From NCBI RefSeq assembly GCF_041690465.1, contig NZ_JAWLHG010000018.1, positions 1-64,000 on the forward strand: a stretch of 64,000 nt of DNA. Reading direction: 5' to 3'. Source of the DNA: Falsiroseomonas sp041690465. Lineage in GTDB: Bacteria > Pseudomonadota > Alphaproteobacteria > Acetobacterales > Acetobacteraceae. The notes below the pieces were generated by a model. The model was not told the origin of the DNA. It ran no database searches and saw only the letters and a list, made by a program, of their open reading frames with translations. Every line of letters begins with the position of its first letter. Positions within the stretch are counted from its first letter, which is position 1. This document shows, in pieces, positions 1 to 8,135 of this stretch. The position numbers were made by a program, and so were the translations under genes.

Positions 1-20
1 GTGTGAGGCTGCAGTAGCCC

Positions 21-989
21 ATGCCAATGACGGTGGCCCGCCGCGGCCTGCTGGCCGCGGCGCTCGCCCTGCCCCTGCCGGCCCTCGCGCAGGGCTTTCC
101 CTCGCGCCCGCTGCGGCTGATCTGCCCCTTCGCCGCCGGCGGCTCGGCCGATGCCAGCGCGCGCATGTTGGCCGAGCCGCTCGGCGCCGCGCTCGGCCAG
201 CCGGTGGTCGTGGAGAACCGCCCGGGCGGCGGCGCCACCATCGGCGCGCAGGCAGTCGCGCGCGCGACGCCAGATGGGCACACGCTGCTCTACGGCACGC
301 CCGGGCCGCAGATCATCAACCCCCATCTGATGCGCAGCGTCCCCTACGACCCGGAGAAGGATTTCGCGCCGATTTCCGGCTACAAGCGGGCGCCGAACCT
401 GCTGGCGATCCATCCCGGCGTGCCGGCGCAGAACCTGGCCGAGCTGATCGCGCTGGCGAAGGCGCGGCCGGGGCGGCTGACCTTCGCCTCCTCCGGCATC
501 GGCTCCTCCTCGCATCTCGCGGGCGAGTTGCTGAAGTTCATGGCGAAGATCGACATCACCCATGTCCCGTACCGCGGCACCGGCCCGGCCGTGACGGATC
601 TTCTCTCCGGCACGGTGAGCATGGCGCTCGATACGCTCTCCATCCTTCTGCCGCATGCGCGGGAGGGCCGGCTGCGGGCGCTCGGCGTCACCACGCCGCA
701 GCGGTCGAAGCAGGCGCCGGACCTGCCGGCGCTCGCCGAATCGCTGCCCGGCTTCGATGCCGCGCCGTTCAACTACATCGTGACCACCGGCGGCACGCCG
801 GCGCCGGTGATCGCACGGCTGAACCAGGCGATCGTCGGCATCCTGAACGACCCGGCCTATCTCGCCCGGATGGAGGCGCTGGGCGAGGAGCCGACGCCCT
901 CCACGCCGGAGGAGCTCGCCGCGACGCTGCGCGCCGAGAGCGCGCGCTGGAAGCAGGTCATCGAAGCGGCCGGGATCCGCGTGGAATGA
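21..989 (+). CDS. Bug/TctC-family periplasmic substrate-binding protein
   Basis: 322 aa, the usual length for the tripartite tricarboxylate transporter binding-protein (TctC/Bug) family, which captures carboxylates in the periplasm. An N-terminal export signal with Arg-Arg followed by a Leu/Ala-rich stretch ends at ALAQ (about residue 24). Family hallmarks follow: RPLRLICPFAAGG after the signal, VVVENRPGGGATIG near residue 75, and HVPYRGTGPA near residue 190. The start at 21 is the first Met; a Met two codons later is possible, and no clear ribosome-binding site was seen. The stop overlaps the crotonase start (ATGA), so the two are translationally coupled. No TctA/TctB permease is encoded in the window. 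Ligand unknown; the context (CoA enzymes) suggests a short organic acid. It most resembles the protein at 7116. Confidence 0.9.
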   Translation: MPMTVARRGLLAAALALPLPALAQGFPSRPLRLICPFAAGGSADASARMLAEPLGAALGQPVVVENRPGGGATIGAQAVARATPDGHTLLYGTPGPQIINPHLMRSVPYDPEKDFAPISGYKRAPNLLAIHPGVPAQNLAELIALAKARPGRLTFASSGIGSSSHLAGELLKFMAKIDITHVPYRGTGPAVTDLLSGTVSMALDTLSILLPHAREGRLRALGVTTPQRSKQAPDLPALAESLPGFDAAPFNYIVTTGGTPAPVIARLNQAIVGILNDPAYLARMEALGEEPTPSTPEELAATLRAESARWKQVIEAAGIRVE

Positions 990-1765
990 GCGAACCCTAC
1001 GAGACCTTGCGGCTGGAGGTGGCCGACTTCGTCGCCACCGTCACGCTCGACCGCCCACCGGTCAATGCGCAGAACCGCGCATTGAAGGAGGAACTCGTCC
1101 GCGTCTTCGACGAGCTGCACGACCGCGACGATGTGCGGGCGGTGGTGCTGACCGGCGCCGGCAAGGCGTTCAGTGCCGGCGCCGACTTGAAGGAGCGGCC
1201 GAACATCGCCGGCAACCCCGGCGCCTACCCGCGCCACAACCGGCTGACACGCGCCAGCTTCGACTGCGTGATGGAGTGCGGCAAGCCGGTGATCGCAGCG
1301 GTGAACGGGCTTGCGATCGGCGCCGGCGCGGTGCTCGCGCTCTGTGCCGACATCATCCTGGTCGCGGAGGAGGCCTATCTCTCCATGACCGAGGTGGATG
1401 TCGGCCTTGCCGGCGGCGTGCGGCATGTGCTGCGGCATTTCGGACAGTCCAACGCGCGGCTGATGATCTACACCGCGCGCCGCATCACCGGGCCGGAGCT
1501 GCTGCGCATGAACGTGGCCTCTGCCTGCCTGCCGCGCGAGCAGTTGCTGTCAGCCGCGCAGCAGATCGGGCGGGAGATCGCCGGCAAGGTGCCGCTGGCG
1601 GTACAGGCGGCGAAGAAGAGCTTCCAGGTCACGGAATACATGCCCCTGCACGAGGGCTACCGCTTCGAGCAGTCGCAGACCGTTGCCCTCGCCTCGACCG
1701 AGGATACGCAGGAGGCCTGGCGCGCCTTCGCCGAGAAGCGCAAGCCCGCCTTCAAGGGCCGCTGA
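986..1765 (+). CDS. Enoyl-CoA hydratase/isomerase (crotonase) family protein
   Basis: 259 aa, standard crotonase length. The oxyanion-hole segments are present: FSAGADLKE near residue 65 and NGLAIGAGAVLALCAD near residue 107. In the enoyl-CoA hydratase motif GGGCEL the catalytic Glu (Glu144 of the rat enzyme) is Val here, while the second catalytic Glu (Glu164) is kept in MTEVDVGL. This suggests something other than a classical hydratase, for example an isomerase or hydrolase of the superfamily; that is inference. It overlaps the preceding binding protein by 4 bases and is followed one base later by a D-2-hydroxyacid dehydrogenase, so it sits in a four-gene operon ending with a GntR regulator. 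Acyl-CoA dehydrogenase and CoA-transferase genes on the other strand supply plausible pathway partners. Confidence 0.9.
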   Translation: MSEPYETLRLEVADFVATVTLDRPPVNAQNRALKEELVRVFDELHDRDDVRAVVLTGAGKAFSAGADLKERPNIAGNPGAYPRHNRLTRASFDCVMECGKPVIAAVNGLAIGAGAVLALCADIILVAEEAYLSMTEVDVGLAGGVRHVLRHFGQSNARLMIYTARRITGPELLRMNVASACLPREQLLSAAQQIGREIAGKVPLAVQAAKKSFQVTEYMPLHEGYRFEQSQTVALASTEDTQEAWRAFAEKRKPAFKGR

Positions 1766-1766
1766 C

Positions 1767-2705
1767 ATGGACAGACCCGGCAAGGAAGCGATCCTGTTGC
1801 TTGCCGCGATCCCGCAGGATCTGCGTGCGGCGCTGGCCGAGCGCTACGAGCTGGTTGAGGACAAGCCGGCGGAGGGCGAGCGGCCAGGCGTCCGCATCGC
1901 CGTCACCACCGCCATGGCTGGCGCCGGCGAGGCGCAGTTCGCGCGGCTGCCGGATTTGCGGCTGCTGTCGAGCATGGGCACCGGGCTGGAACGGATCGAT
2001 CTGCCGGCCGCGGCGCGGCGCGGCATCGCCGTCGCCTACACGCCCGACGTGATGACCGAGGATGTGGCGGATGCGGCCATCGGGCTGATGTACGCCGCGG
2101 CCCGCCGGATCGCGGAGGCCGACCGCTTCGTGCGCGCCGGCCGCTGGGGGCCGGAGCGCATCCGCCCCTCCATCAGCCTGCACGGCAAGGTGGCGGGCAT
2201 CGTCGGCATGGGCCGGATCGGCAAGGCGATCGCGCGGCGCGCGGCGGGGCTCGGCATGACGGTGGCCTGGACCGGGCCGCGCCCGAAGCCGGAACTGCCC
2301 TGGGGCTTCGTGCCGGAGCTGCGCCGCCTGGCCGAGCAATCGGACGTGCTGATCCTTGCGGTGCCCGGCGGCACGGGGACCGACCGCATGGTGGATGCCG
2401 GCGTCCTTGCCGCGCTCGGTCCGGGCGGCGTGCTGGTGAACATCGCGCGCGGTTCCGCGGTGGACGAGCCGGCGCTGCTCGATGCGCTCGAATCAGGTGT
2501 CATTGCCGCGGCGGGGCTCGATGTGTTTGCGAAGGAGCCGGGGCTCGATCCGCGATTCCTGGCGCTGGAGAATGTCGTGCTGGCGCCACACTCCGCCTCC
2601 ATCACCTACGAGACGCGTGCGGCGCTGGTCGCGCGCATGCTCGCCGACATCGCGGCCTTCCGCGAGGGTCGGGAATTCCTGGACGCGGCTGCCGGCGCCG
2701 GCTAA
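1767..2705 (+). CDS. D-isomer-specific 2-hydroxyacid dehydrogenase (NAD-binding)
   Basis: 312 aa cytosolic oxidoreductase interconverting 2-oxoacids and D-2-hydroxyacids. The nucleotide-binding motif VGMGRIG lies near residue 150. The catalytic triad of the family is visible in order: Arg in NIARGSAVDE (about 225), Glu in DVFAKEPGLD (about 255) and His in LAPHSAS (about 280). The start at 1767 is one base after the crotonase stop and gives the expected N-terminus of the family. Substrate unknown; the neighbours (crotonase, acyl-CoA dehydrogenases, CoA-transferase) suggest it handles an oxo- or hydroxy-acid made in the same pathway. A glyoxylate/hydroxypyruvate reductase-type activity is the closest general label. 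Confidence 0.9.
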   Translation: MDRPGKEAILLLAAIPQDLRAALAERYELVEDKPAEGERPGVRIAVTTAMAGAGEAQFARLPDLRLLSSMGTGLERIDLPAAARRGIAVAYTPDVMTEDVADAAIGLMYAAARRIAEADRFVRAGRWGPERIRPSISLHGKVAGIVGMGRIGKAIARRAAGLGMTVAWTGPRPKPELPWGFVPELRRLAEQSDVLILAVPGGTGTDRMVDAGVLAALGPGGVLVNIARGSAVDEPALLDALESGVIAAAGLDVFAKEPGLDPRFLALENVVLAPHSASITYETRAALVARMLADIAAFREGREFLDAAAGAG

Positions 2706-2715
2706 CGATCGGGTC

Positions 2716-3483
2716 ATGCCACAGGCCGTGAAGCCCGCGACAGCCGCCGCTCCGGCGATCGACCTCAGCCGCAGCGCTGTCTCCCGCTATATCCAGCTCG
2801 CCACTCTGTTCCGCCGCCGGATCGAACAGGGCGCCTGGAAGCTCGGCGAGCAGATCCCGACGGTGGACGAGCTCTCCGCCGAATGCGGCGTGGCGCGCGC
2901 CACCATCCGCCAGGCCCTCGACCTGCTGGAGGAGGAGGGCTTGATCGCGCGCTACCGCGCCAAGGGAACCTTCGTGCGCAGCGCGCCCGCGAGCAACCGG
3001 CTGTGGTGCGAGGTGGAGACCGACTGGTCGGGCCTGCTGCGCTCCCGCGAGGGCGCGGAGATCGAGACGCTGGGCGACACGCCGGGCCTGGCCGGTACCG
3101 CCGTGCCGCCGGCGGCGATCGGCGAGGTCGCACCGCGCTACCGCCATATACGGCGCCGCCACTGGCGCGACGGCCAGCCCTTCCTGCTGGCGGATGTGTA
3201 CCTGGATGAGCGCCTCTCGCCGAAGGTGACGGCCGAGGACCTGCGCACCAAGACGGCGCTGAAGCTGGTCGCCGGCATTCCCGGCGTGCGCATCATCGAC
3301 GCCCGGCAGACGCTGACCATCGGCACGGCGGATGTCGAGACCGCGGCGGCACTGAAGGTGCCCCTCAACGCGCCGGTGGCGCATGTGCACCGTGCTGCCG
3401 TGGACCAGCGCGGCGTGCTGGTGCTGGTGGCGGACGGGATCTACCGCGGCGACATCGTGCGCATCGACATCAAGCTGCGCTGA
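2716..3483 (+). CDS. GntR-family transcriptional regulator with UTRA domain
   Basis: 255 aa. The N-terminal half carries a winged helix-turn-helix (QIPTVDELSAECGVARATIR, about residues 45-65, then the GLIARYRAKGTFV wing). The C-terminal half has the HutC/FarR-type UTRA ligand-binding layout, with RRRHWRDGQPFLLADVYLDE in the middle. The start at 2716 lies 10 bases after the dehydrogenase stop. UTRA regulators usually repress the catabolic operon they sit in and are released by a pathway metabolite. A conserved element found upstream of the acyl-CoA dehydrogenase gene and of the binding-protein gene at 7116 is the best candidate operator (inference). The end overlaps the converging acyl-CoA dehydrogenase gene by 14 bases. 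Confidence 0.9.
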   Translation: MPQAVKPATAAAPAIDLSRSAVSRYIQLATLFRRRIEQGAWKLGEQIPTVDELSAECGVARATIRQALDLLEEEGLIARYRAKGTFVRSAPASNRLWCEVETDWSGLLRSREGAEIETLGDTPGLAGTAVPPAAIGEVAPRYRHIRRRHWRDGQPFLLADVYLDERLSPKVTAEDLRTKTALKLVAGIPGVRIIDARQTLTIGTADVETAAALKVPLNAPVAHVHRAAVDQRGVLVLVADGIYRGDIVRIDIKLR

Positions 3484-4561
3484 TCGCCTCGTCGTCCTCC
3501 GGCTGGCTGGCGACGAAGCGGCGCCGGTGCAGCGTGGCGGAGCCGTAGCGGTTGGCCAGCACCATCGCCCTGCGCAGGAACAGGCCGACATCGTATTCGT
3601 CGGTGTAGCCGATCGCGCCATGCATCTGCACGGCCTGGCGAGTCACCAGCATGGAAGCCTCGGCCGCGCGTGCCTTGGCGCGGGAGACGGCGGCGCGGCG
3701 CGGTGCGTCGGCACCGGGCGGCAGCGCGTCGAGCGTGGCGGCGGCGGCCTCGACGCTCGCGCGCGTCAGGCTGAGCTGGATCTTCAGGTCCACCGCGCGG
3801 TGCTGCAGCGCCTGGAAGCTGCCGATCGGGCGGCCGAACTGCCGGCGCGTGCGGAGATAGCCGAGCGTGATCGCGAAGGCCTGCTCCATCAGGCCGAGCA
3901 GATAGGCGGCAGTCGCCAGTGCCGCCTCGTCCAATGCGCGGTCCAGGGCCGGGCCGATGTCCGCGGAGAGCCGCCGCGCGCCGGGCATCGCCGGCCGCAG
4001 CGTCGCGACATGGCTGCCATCCTGCATCGGCTGGATGGCGAGCGCGTCCTGCACCGCCGGCAGCGCATGCAGCGCAAGCCGGTCGCCTTCGCGCACCGGC
4101 GGCAGCAGGGCATCCGCGCCGCGCGCCATCGGCACGAAGAGGCGCGGCCTGTCCGGCGTGCCGGGCGCGTCCAGGCTGTCCGGCGCTTCCTGCCAGGCCG
4201 TCAGCGGCAGCGCCCGGCCGGATAGGAGGCGGCCGAGCACCTCCTCCTCGCCGGCAGCGGCCAGCAGCGCGGCGGAGAGCATCCCCTCCACCAGCGGCTC
4301 CGGCACCAGGCCACGGCCGAGTTCCTCCGTCAGCGCACAGCATTCCGCCATGCCGAGGCCCGCGCCGCCCCGTTCCTCCGGCAGCCGCAGCCCGATCCAG
4401 CCGAGTTCGCCCATCTGCCGCCAGACGGCCGGGTCGTGGCCGAGCGGCGTGAAGCGCAGCGCGCGGATCCGGCGCAGATCGCCGCCGGGCGGCGCCACCG
4501 CGGCGGCGCTGTCGCGGATCATGCGGATGGACTCCGCGCGGTCCTCGGTGCTGTCGGTCAT
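3470..4561 (-). CDS. Acyl-CoA dehydrogenase family protein (smaller subunit-like)
   Basis: 363 aa FAD-dependent acyl-CoA dehydrogenase homologue. The helical N-domain (GLRLPEERGGAGLGMAEC, near residue 55) and C-terminal helical domain (HGAIGYTDEYDVGLFLRRA) are visible; a canonical IYEGTSEIQ catalytic-Glu motif is absent. The start at 4561 overlaps the stop of the CoA-transferase by 4 bases. A second, different acyl-CoA dehydrogenase of 388 aa lies in the same operon. Paired subunits of about 360 and 390 aa are typical of the heterotetrameric dehydrogenases known from steroid side-chain degradation, so this may be one subunit of an alpha2beta2 enzyme (inference). The last 14 bases overlap the GntR gene on the opposite strand. 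Confidence 0.88.
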   Translation of the reverse strand: MTDSTEDRAESIRMIRDSAAAVAPPGGDLRRIRALRFTPLGHDPAVWRQMGELGWIGLRLPEERGGAGLGMAECCALTEELGRGLVPEPLVEGMLSAALLAAAGEEEVLGRLLSGRALPLTAWQEAPDSLDAPGTPDRPRLFVPMARGADALLPPVREGDRLALHALPAVQDALAIQPMQDGSHVATLRPAMPGARRLSADIGPALDRALDEAALATAAYLLGLMEQAFAITLGYLRTRRQFGRPIGSFQALQHRAVDLKIQLSLTRASVEAAAATLDALPPGADAPRRAAVSRAKARAAEASMLVTRQAVQMHGAIGYTDEYDVGLFLRRAMVLANRYGSATLHRRRFVASQPEDDEAISAA

Positions 4562-5757
4562 GGCGTGCCGAGCCAGTCGCGCAACACCTCGTCCTGATGC
4601 TCGCCGAGCCTTGGCGGCCCGCGGCGATAGCTCACGGGCGTGCCCGAGAAGTTCAAGGGGTTGGCGATGCATGGCTGCTCGCCGCCGGTGCCATCCGGCA
4701 TGGCGCGGAACATCTCGCGATGACGGACCTGCGGGTCCGCCTGCACCGCGCCGAAATCGTTGATAGGGCCGGAGGAGACGCCGACGGCGTTGAGCGCATC
4801 CATCCACTCCGACGCGTTCCGTGCGCGCAGGGCATGCTGGAGGAGCGGCAGCATCTCGGCCTTGTGCGCCATGCGCTGGCGATTGGTCGCGAAGCGCGGG
4901 TCGGACGGCATGTCGGGCAGGCCGAGCACCGTGCAGAACTGCGCGAACTGCCGGTCATTGCCGATCGCCACCATCAGCGGCCGGTCCGCCGTCTCGAAGG
5001 TCTGCCAGGGCGTGTTGATCTGGCTTGCCGCGCCCGCGCGCACTGGCATCCGGCCGGACACCAGCCAGTTCATCGCGATGTGCGACTGCGCGGCGATCTG
5101 CGAATCCAGCAGCGCCAGGTCGATGTGCTGGCCGCGCCCGGAGATGGTGTCGCGGTGATGGAGCGCGGCGAGGATAGCGATGGTCGCATAGAAACCGGCA
5201 TTGATGTCGGAGAGGCTGTAGCCCGCGAGCACCGGGCCGGCGCCGGGCTGCCCATCGGGCTGGCCGGTCACGCTCATCAGCCCGCTCATGGCCTGGAAGA
5301 TCGGATCGTAGCCGGGCAGCGGCGCATAGGGGCCGTCCTGCCCGAAGCCGGTGATGGAGCAATAGACCAGGCGCGGATTGACCTCCGAGAGCGCGGCGTA
5401 GTCCAGGCCGTAGCGCTTCAGCCCGCCGGCCTTGAAGTTCTCGATGAAGACGTCGGCCTTCGCCACCAGCGCGCGCAGCGTCGCCTGCCCTTCCGGCTTC
5501 GCGATGTCGAGCGCGATGCTGCGCTTGTTGCGGTTCATCGCCAGGAAGGAGGAGGTCTCGCCGGTTTCCGCGCCGTCCTCGCCGCGCCTGCGGAAGCCCA
5601 TGCGGCGCACATCGTCACCGCTGCCGGGCTGTTCCACTTTCACCACGTCGGCGCCGAAGTCGCCGAGCAGCTGCGCCGCCCACGGGCCGGCGAAGACGCG
5701 CGTCATGTCGAGCACGCGGATGCGGGGCAGGCAGCCGGACACGTCTCGCCTCTCCAT
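4558..5757 (-). CDS. CaiB/BaiF-type (family III) CoA-transferase
   Basis: 399 aa, the typical length of family III CoA-transferases, which move CoA between organic acids. Family features: N-terminal RVLDMTRVFAGPWAAQLLGDFGADVVKVE-type segment (residues 13-41), NRNKRSIALD near residue 75, VFIENFKAGG near 104, and HIDLALLDSQIAAQ near 205 with the conserved Asp. It lies 3 bases downstream of one acyl-CoA dehydrogenase and overlaps the next by 4 bases, so all three are one operon. It probably activates the substrate acid as a CoA ester before the dehydrogenation step. The acid is not identifiable from sequence alone. Confidence 0.92.
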   Translation of the reverse strand: MERRDVSGCLPRIRVLDMTRVFAGPWAAQLLGDFGADVVKVEQPGSGDDVRRMGFRRRGEDGAETGETSSFLAMNRNKRSIALDIAKPEGQATLRALVAKADVFIENFKAGGLKRYGLDYAALSEVNPRLVYCSITGFGQDGPYAPLPGYDPIFQAMSGLMSVTGQPDGQPGAGPVLAGYSLSDINAGFYATIAILAALHHRDTISGRGQHIDLALLDSQIAAQSHIAMNWLVSGRMPVRAGAASQINTPWQTFETADRPLMVAIGNDRQFAQFCTVLGLPDMPSDPRFATNRQRMAHKAEMLPLLQHALRARNASEWMDALNAVGVSSGPINDFGAVQADPQVRHREMFRAMPDGTGGEQPCIANPLNFSGTPVSYRRGPPRLGEHQDEVLRDWLGTP

Positions 5758-5760
5758 CGT

Positions 5761-6927
5761 TCAGGCCGGCAGGTCGAGCAGGCTGCGCGCCAGCACGTTG
5801 CGCAGGATCTCCGATGATCCGCCGAAGATCGTGGTCGGCCGGGCCTGCAGGAACTGGCCGGCGGGATGCAGCGCCGCGCCCTGCATCGGATCGAGCAGCC
5901 CGGCATGATCGCCGGCGATCTCCAGCATGCAGTCGGTGATGCGCTGGTAGAGCTCCGTCTGCACGATCTTCAGGATGGAGACGTCCGGCCCGAGCGTCTC
6001 GCCGCGCTTCAGCGCGGCCGTGTAGCTCTCGTAGAGCGCCTTCAGGTCGGCGAGCTCCAGCCGGAAGCGCGCATATGCCTCGAGGAAGGCGGGATCCTCG
6101 GCCTTGTCCACCGCCTCCGCCAGCCGCTTCAGCGCCGCCAGCCCGTTCGCGGAGAGGCGCGGGGAGCCGATCGCCACGCGCTCGAAGCCCAGCAGCGCCT
6201 TGGCGTAGGTCCAGCCCTTGTCGACCTCGCCGACCAGCATGTCCTTCGGCACGCGGACATCGTCGAAGAAGACTTCGCAGAACTCGTCATGCAGGTCGAG
6301 ATTGAGGATCGGCCGGACCGAGAGGCCGGGGCTGTCCATCGGCAGCAGCAGGAAGGAGATGCCCTCCTGCTTCTTCGCCGCCCTGTCAGTTCGCGCCAGC
6401 ACGAAGATCCAGCTGGCATCATTGGCAAAGGTGATCCAGGTCTTCTGCCCGTTCAGCACCCAGTGGTCGCCCTCGTCGCGCGCCTCGAGCCGCAGCGATG
6501 CGAGGTCGGAGCCGGCATCGGGCTCGGAATAGCCCTGCGCCCAGATGTCCTCGCCGGAGAGGATCCGCGGCAGGAAGCGGCGCTTCTGCGCCTCGGTCCC
6601 GTGCTTCAGCAGCAGCGGGCCGAGCATCAGCACACCCATGTCGCTGACGCGGGGGCAGCCATGGCGCTCGAACTCCTCGATCATGATGAGCTGGCGCGCG
6701 GCGGAAAGGCCCATGCCGCCGTATTCGCGCGGCCACGCCGGGGCGAGCCAGCCCTGCCGCGACAGCGCAAGATACCAGGGCCGGTTCTCGCGCCAGTGCA
6801 GGCGGCGGCGCGGGAAGCGGAGTTCGGGCGGCGTGCTGGCCTCCACCCAGGCTCGGACATGCGCGCGGAAGGCGGCATCGTCGAGCCGGTCCAGCTGGTC
6901 GAGCGTCGGTGCGGCTGCGCCTGCCAT
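5761..6927 (-). CDS. Acyl-CoA dehydrogenase family protein (larger subunit-like)
   Basis: 388 aa flavoprotein. Clear family blocks: GLSAARQLIMIEEFERHG, GYSEPDAGSDLASL (near residue 145), NGQKTWITFANDASWIF (near 167), and the C-terminal TIFGGSSEILRNVLAR. At the usual catalytic-Glu position (IYEG in medium-chain enzymes) there is Gly (IFGG), as in a group of dehydrogenases that use a Glu elsewhere or work as heteromers. The start at 6927 is chosen because GGAGG precedes it by 7 bases; an in-frame Met ten codons upstream lacks such a site. It is the first gene of a three-gene reverse operon. The conserved element at 6966-6983 lies about 40 bases upstream of its start. Confidence 0.92.
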   Translation of the reverse strand: MAGAAAPTLDQLDRLDDAAFRAHVRAWVEASTPPELRFPRRRLHWRENRPWYLALSRQGWLAPAWPREYGGMGLSAARQLIMIEEFERHGCPRVSDMGVLMLGPLLLKHGTEAQKRRFLPRILSGEDIWAQGYSEPDAGSDLASLRLEARDEGDHWVLNGQKTWITFANDASWIFVLARTDRAAKKQEGISFLLLPMDSPGLSVRPILNLDLHDEFCEVFFDDVRVPKDMLVGEVDKGWTYAKALLGFERVAIGSPRLSANGLAALKRLAEAVDKAEDPAFLEAYARFRLELADLKALYESYTAALKRGETLGPDVSILKIVQTELYQRITDCMLEIAGDHAGLLDPMQGAALHPAGQFLQARPTTIFGGSSEILRNVLARSLLDLPA

Positions 6928-6965
6928 CCATTTCCTCCCGGGCGCCACGCGGGCCATATTACGCC

Positions 6966-6983
6966 AATAGGCTAGTTTTATAG
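6966..6983 (-). promoter_or_regulatory. Candidate operator, copy 1 (upstream of acyl-CoA dehydrogenase)
   Basis: On the reverse strand this reads CTATAAAACTAGCCTATT. Closely related sequences occur at 7076-7091 (forward) and 13547-13562 (reverse), each just upstream of a gene and pointing the same way as transcription. An AT-rich hexamer TAATAT (6957-6962) directly follows and could be the -10 box of the acyl-CoA dehydrogenase operon. Binding by the GntR/UTRA regulator at 2716 is inference. Confidence 0.45.
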
Positions 6984-7075
6984 CTTAATGCCGGAGCCGA
7001 TGCGCGTCCAGCAGGCCGGCACGGCTCTGGCAAGCCTTGCAGGGCTGGACAAGGCCGGCGATCCAGCCATAAGGT

Positions 7076-7091
7076 CATAGAACTGGCCTAA
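7076..7091 (+). promoter_or_regulatory. Candidate operator, copy 2 (upstream of binding protein at 7116)
   Basis: CATAGAACTGGCCTAA on the forward strand, an inverted and slightly diverged copy of the element at 6966-6983. Both lie in the 188-base divergent gap between the acyl-CoA dehydrogenase and binding-protein genes. CATATT at 7095-7100 follows at about the same distance as TAATAT follows copy 1. A good GGGAGGA ribosome-binding site precedes the ATG at 7116. Confidence 0.45.
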
Positions 7092-7115
7092 CGACATATT
7101 CCGGGAGGATGACCC

Positions 7116-8135
7116 ATGCCATCGCACGGCGAGCCTGCGCCCGAGGCACAGCGCAAGGATCAACCGCGCCTGTGCCGCCGCGGGCTCCTCCTGGCCGGCG
7201 CATCCCTGCTCGCCGCGCGGCCGGCCGTGGCCCAGAACTGGGCACCGAGCCGCCCGATGCGCCTCGTCGTGCCCTTCGCGCCCGGCGGCGCCGCGGACAC
7301 GATTGCGCGCCTGCTTGCCGAGCCGCTCGGCGAGCAGCTCGGCCAGCCCGTGACTGTGGAGAACCGGCCGGGCGGCGGGACCACCATCGGTGCCGTCGCC
7401 GTGGCGCGCGCCGAGGCCGATGGCCACACCCTGCTCTACGCCACGCCCAACGTGCAGATCCTCAATCCCTTCCTGATGCGCAGCATGCCGTATGATGCGG
7501 CGGCCGATTTCGCACCGGTGATCGCACTGATGCGCGCGCCCAAGCTGCTCGTGGTCGGGCCCGACTTCCCGGCGCGCGACGCGGCCGCGCTGATCGAACG
7601 GGCGCGGCGCGCGGCGCAGCCGCTCACCTTCGCCAGCGCCGGCGTCGCCTCCTCCGGCCACCTCGCCGCGGCGATGCTCGGCCAGATGGCGGATCTGGAG
7701 CTGCTGCACATCCCCTTCCGCGGCACCGCGCCTGCCTCGCAGGAGGTGATGACCGGTCGCGTGGATTTCATGCTCGACAACATCGCAACGCTGCTGCCGC
7801 TGGTGCGTGACGGCAAGCTGCGCGCGCTGGCTGTCAGCACCAGCGAGCCGGCGGCCGCCGCACCGGAGCTGCCGCCGCTGGCGCGCACCCTGCCCGGCTA
7901 TCACGACGCCTCCTTCAACTACATCCTCGCCCCGGGGCGGACGCCGCCCGAGGTGATCGCGCGGCTGAACGCGGCGCTGAACGCCCTGCTCGATACGCCG
8001 CAGGTGACGGAGCGATTCGCCACGCTCGGCATCGAGAAGCTCGGCGGCACGCCGGAGGCGCTCGCCGCCGCAGTGCGTGCGGAGCAGGAACGCTGGGGAC
8101 CGGTGATCCGCCGCGGCGGGATCAGCGTGCAATGA
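7116..8135 (+). CDS. Bug/TctC-family periplasmic substrate-binding protein
   Basis: 339 aa. A charged N-terminal extension precedes an Arg-Arg signal sequence (CRRGLLLAGASLLAA) ending near AVAQ at residue 40; Tat export is possible. Family blocks: MRLVVPFAPGGAADTI, VTVENRPGGGTTIG and HIPFRGTAPA. The start at 7116 has GGGAGGA seven bases upstream. It overlaps the next binding-protein gene by 4 bases, so two paralogous binding proteins are made from one transcript. The stretch HTLLYATPNVQILNPFLMR and the C-terminus resemble the binding protein at 21 more than the others, suggesting related ligands. No permease genes nearby. Confidence 0.9.
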   Translation: MPSHGEPAPEAQRKDQPRLCRRGLLLAGASLLAARPAVAQNWAPSRPMRLVVPFAPGGAADTIARLLAEPLGEQLGQPVTVENRPGGGTTIGAVAVARAEADGHTLLYATPNVQILNPFLMRSMPYDAAADFAPVIALMRAPKLLVVGPDFPARDAAALIERARRAAQPLTFASAGVASSGHLAAAMLGQMADLELLHIPFRGTAPASQEVMTGRVDFMLDNIATLLPLVRDGKLRALAVSTSEPAAAAPELPPLARTLPGYHDASFNYILAPGRTPPEVIARLNAALNALLDTPQVTERFATLGIEKLGGTPEALAAAVRAEQERWGPVIRRGGISVQ

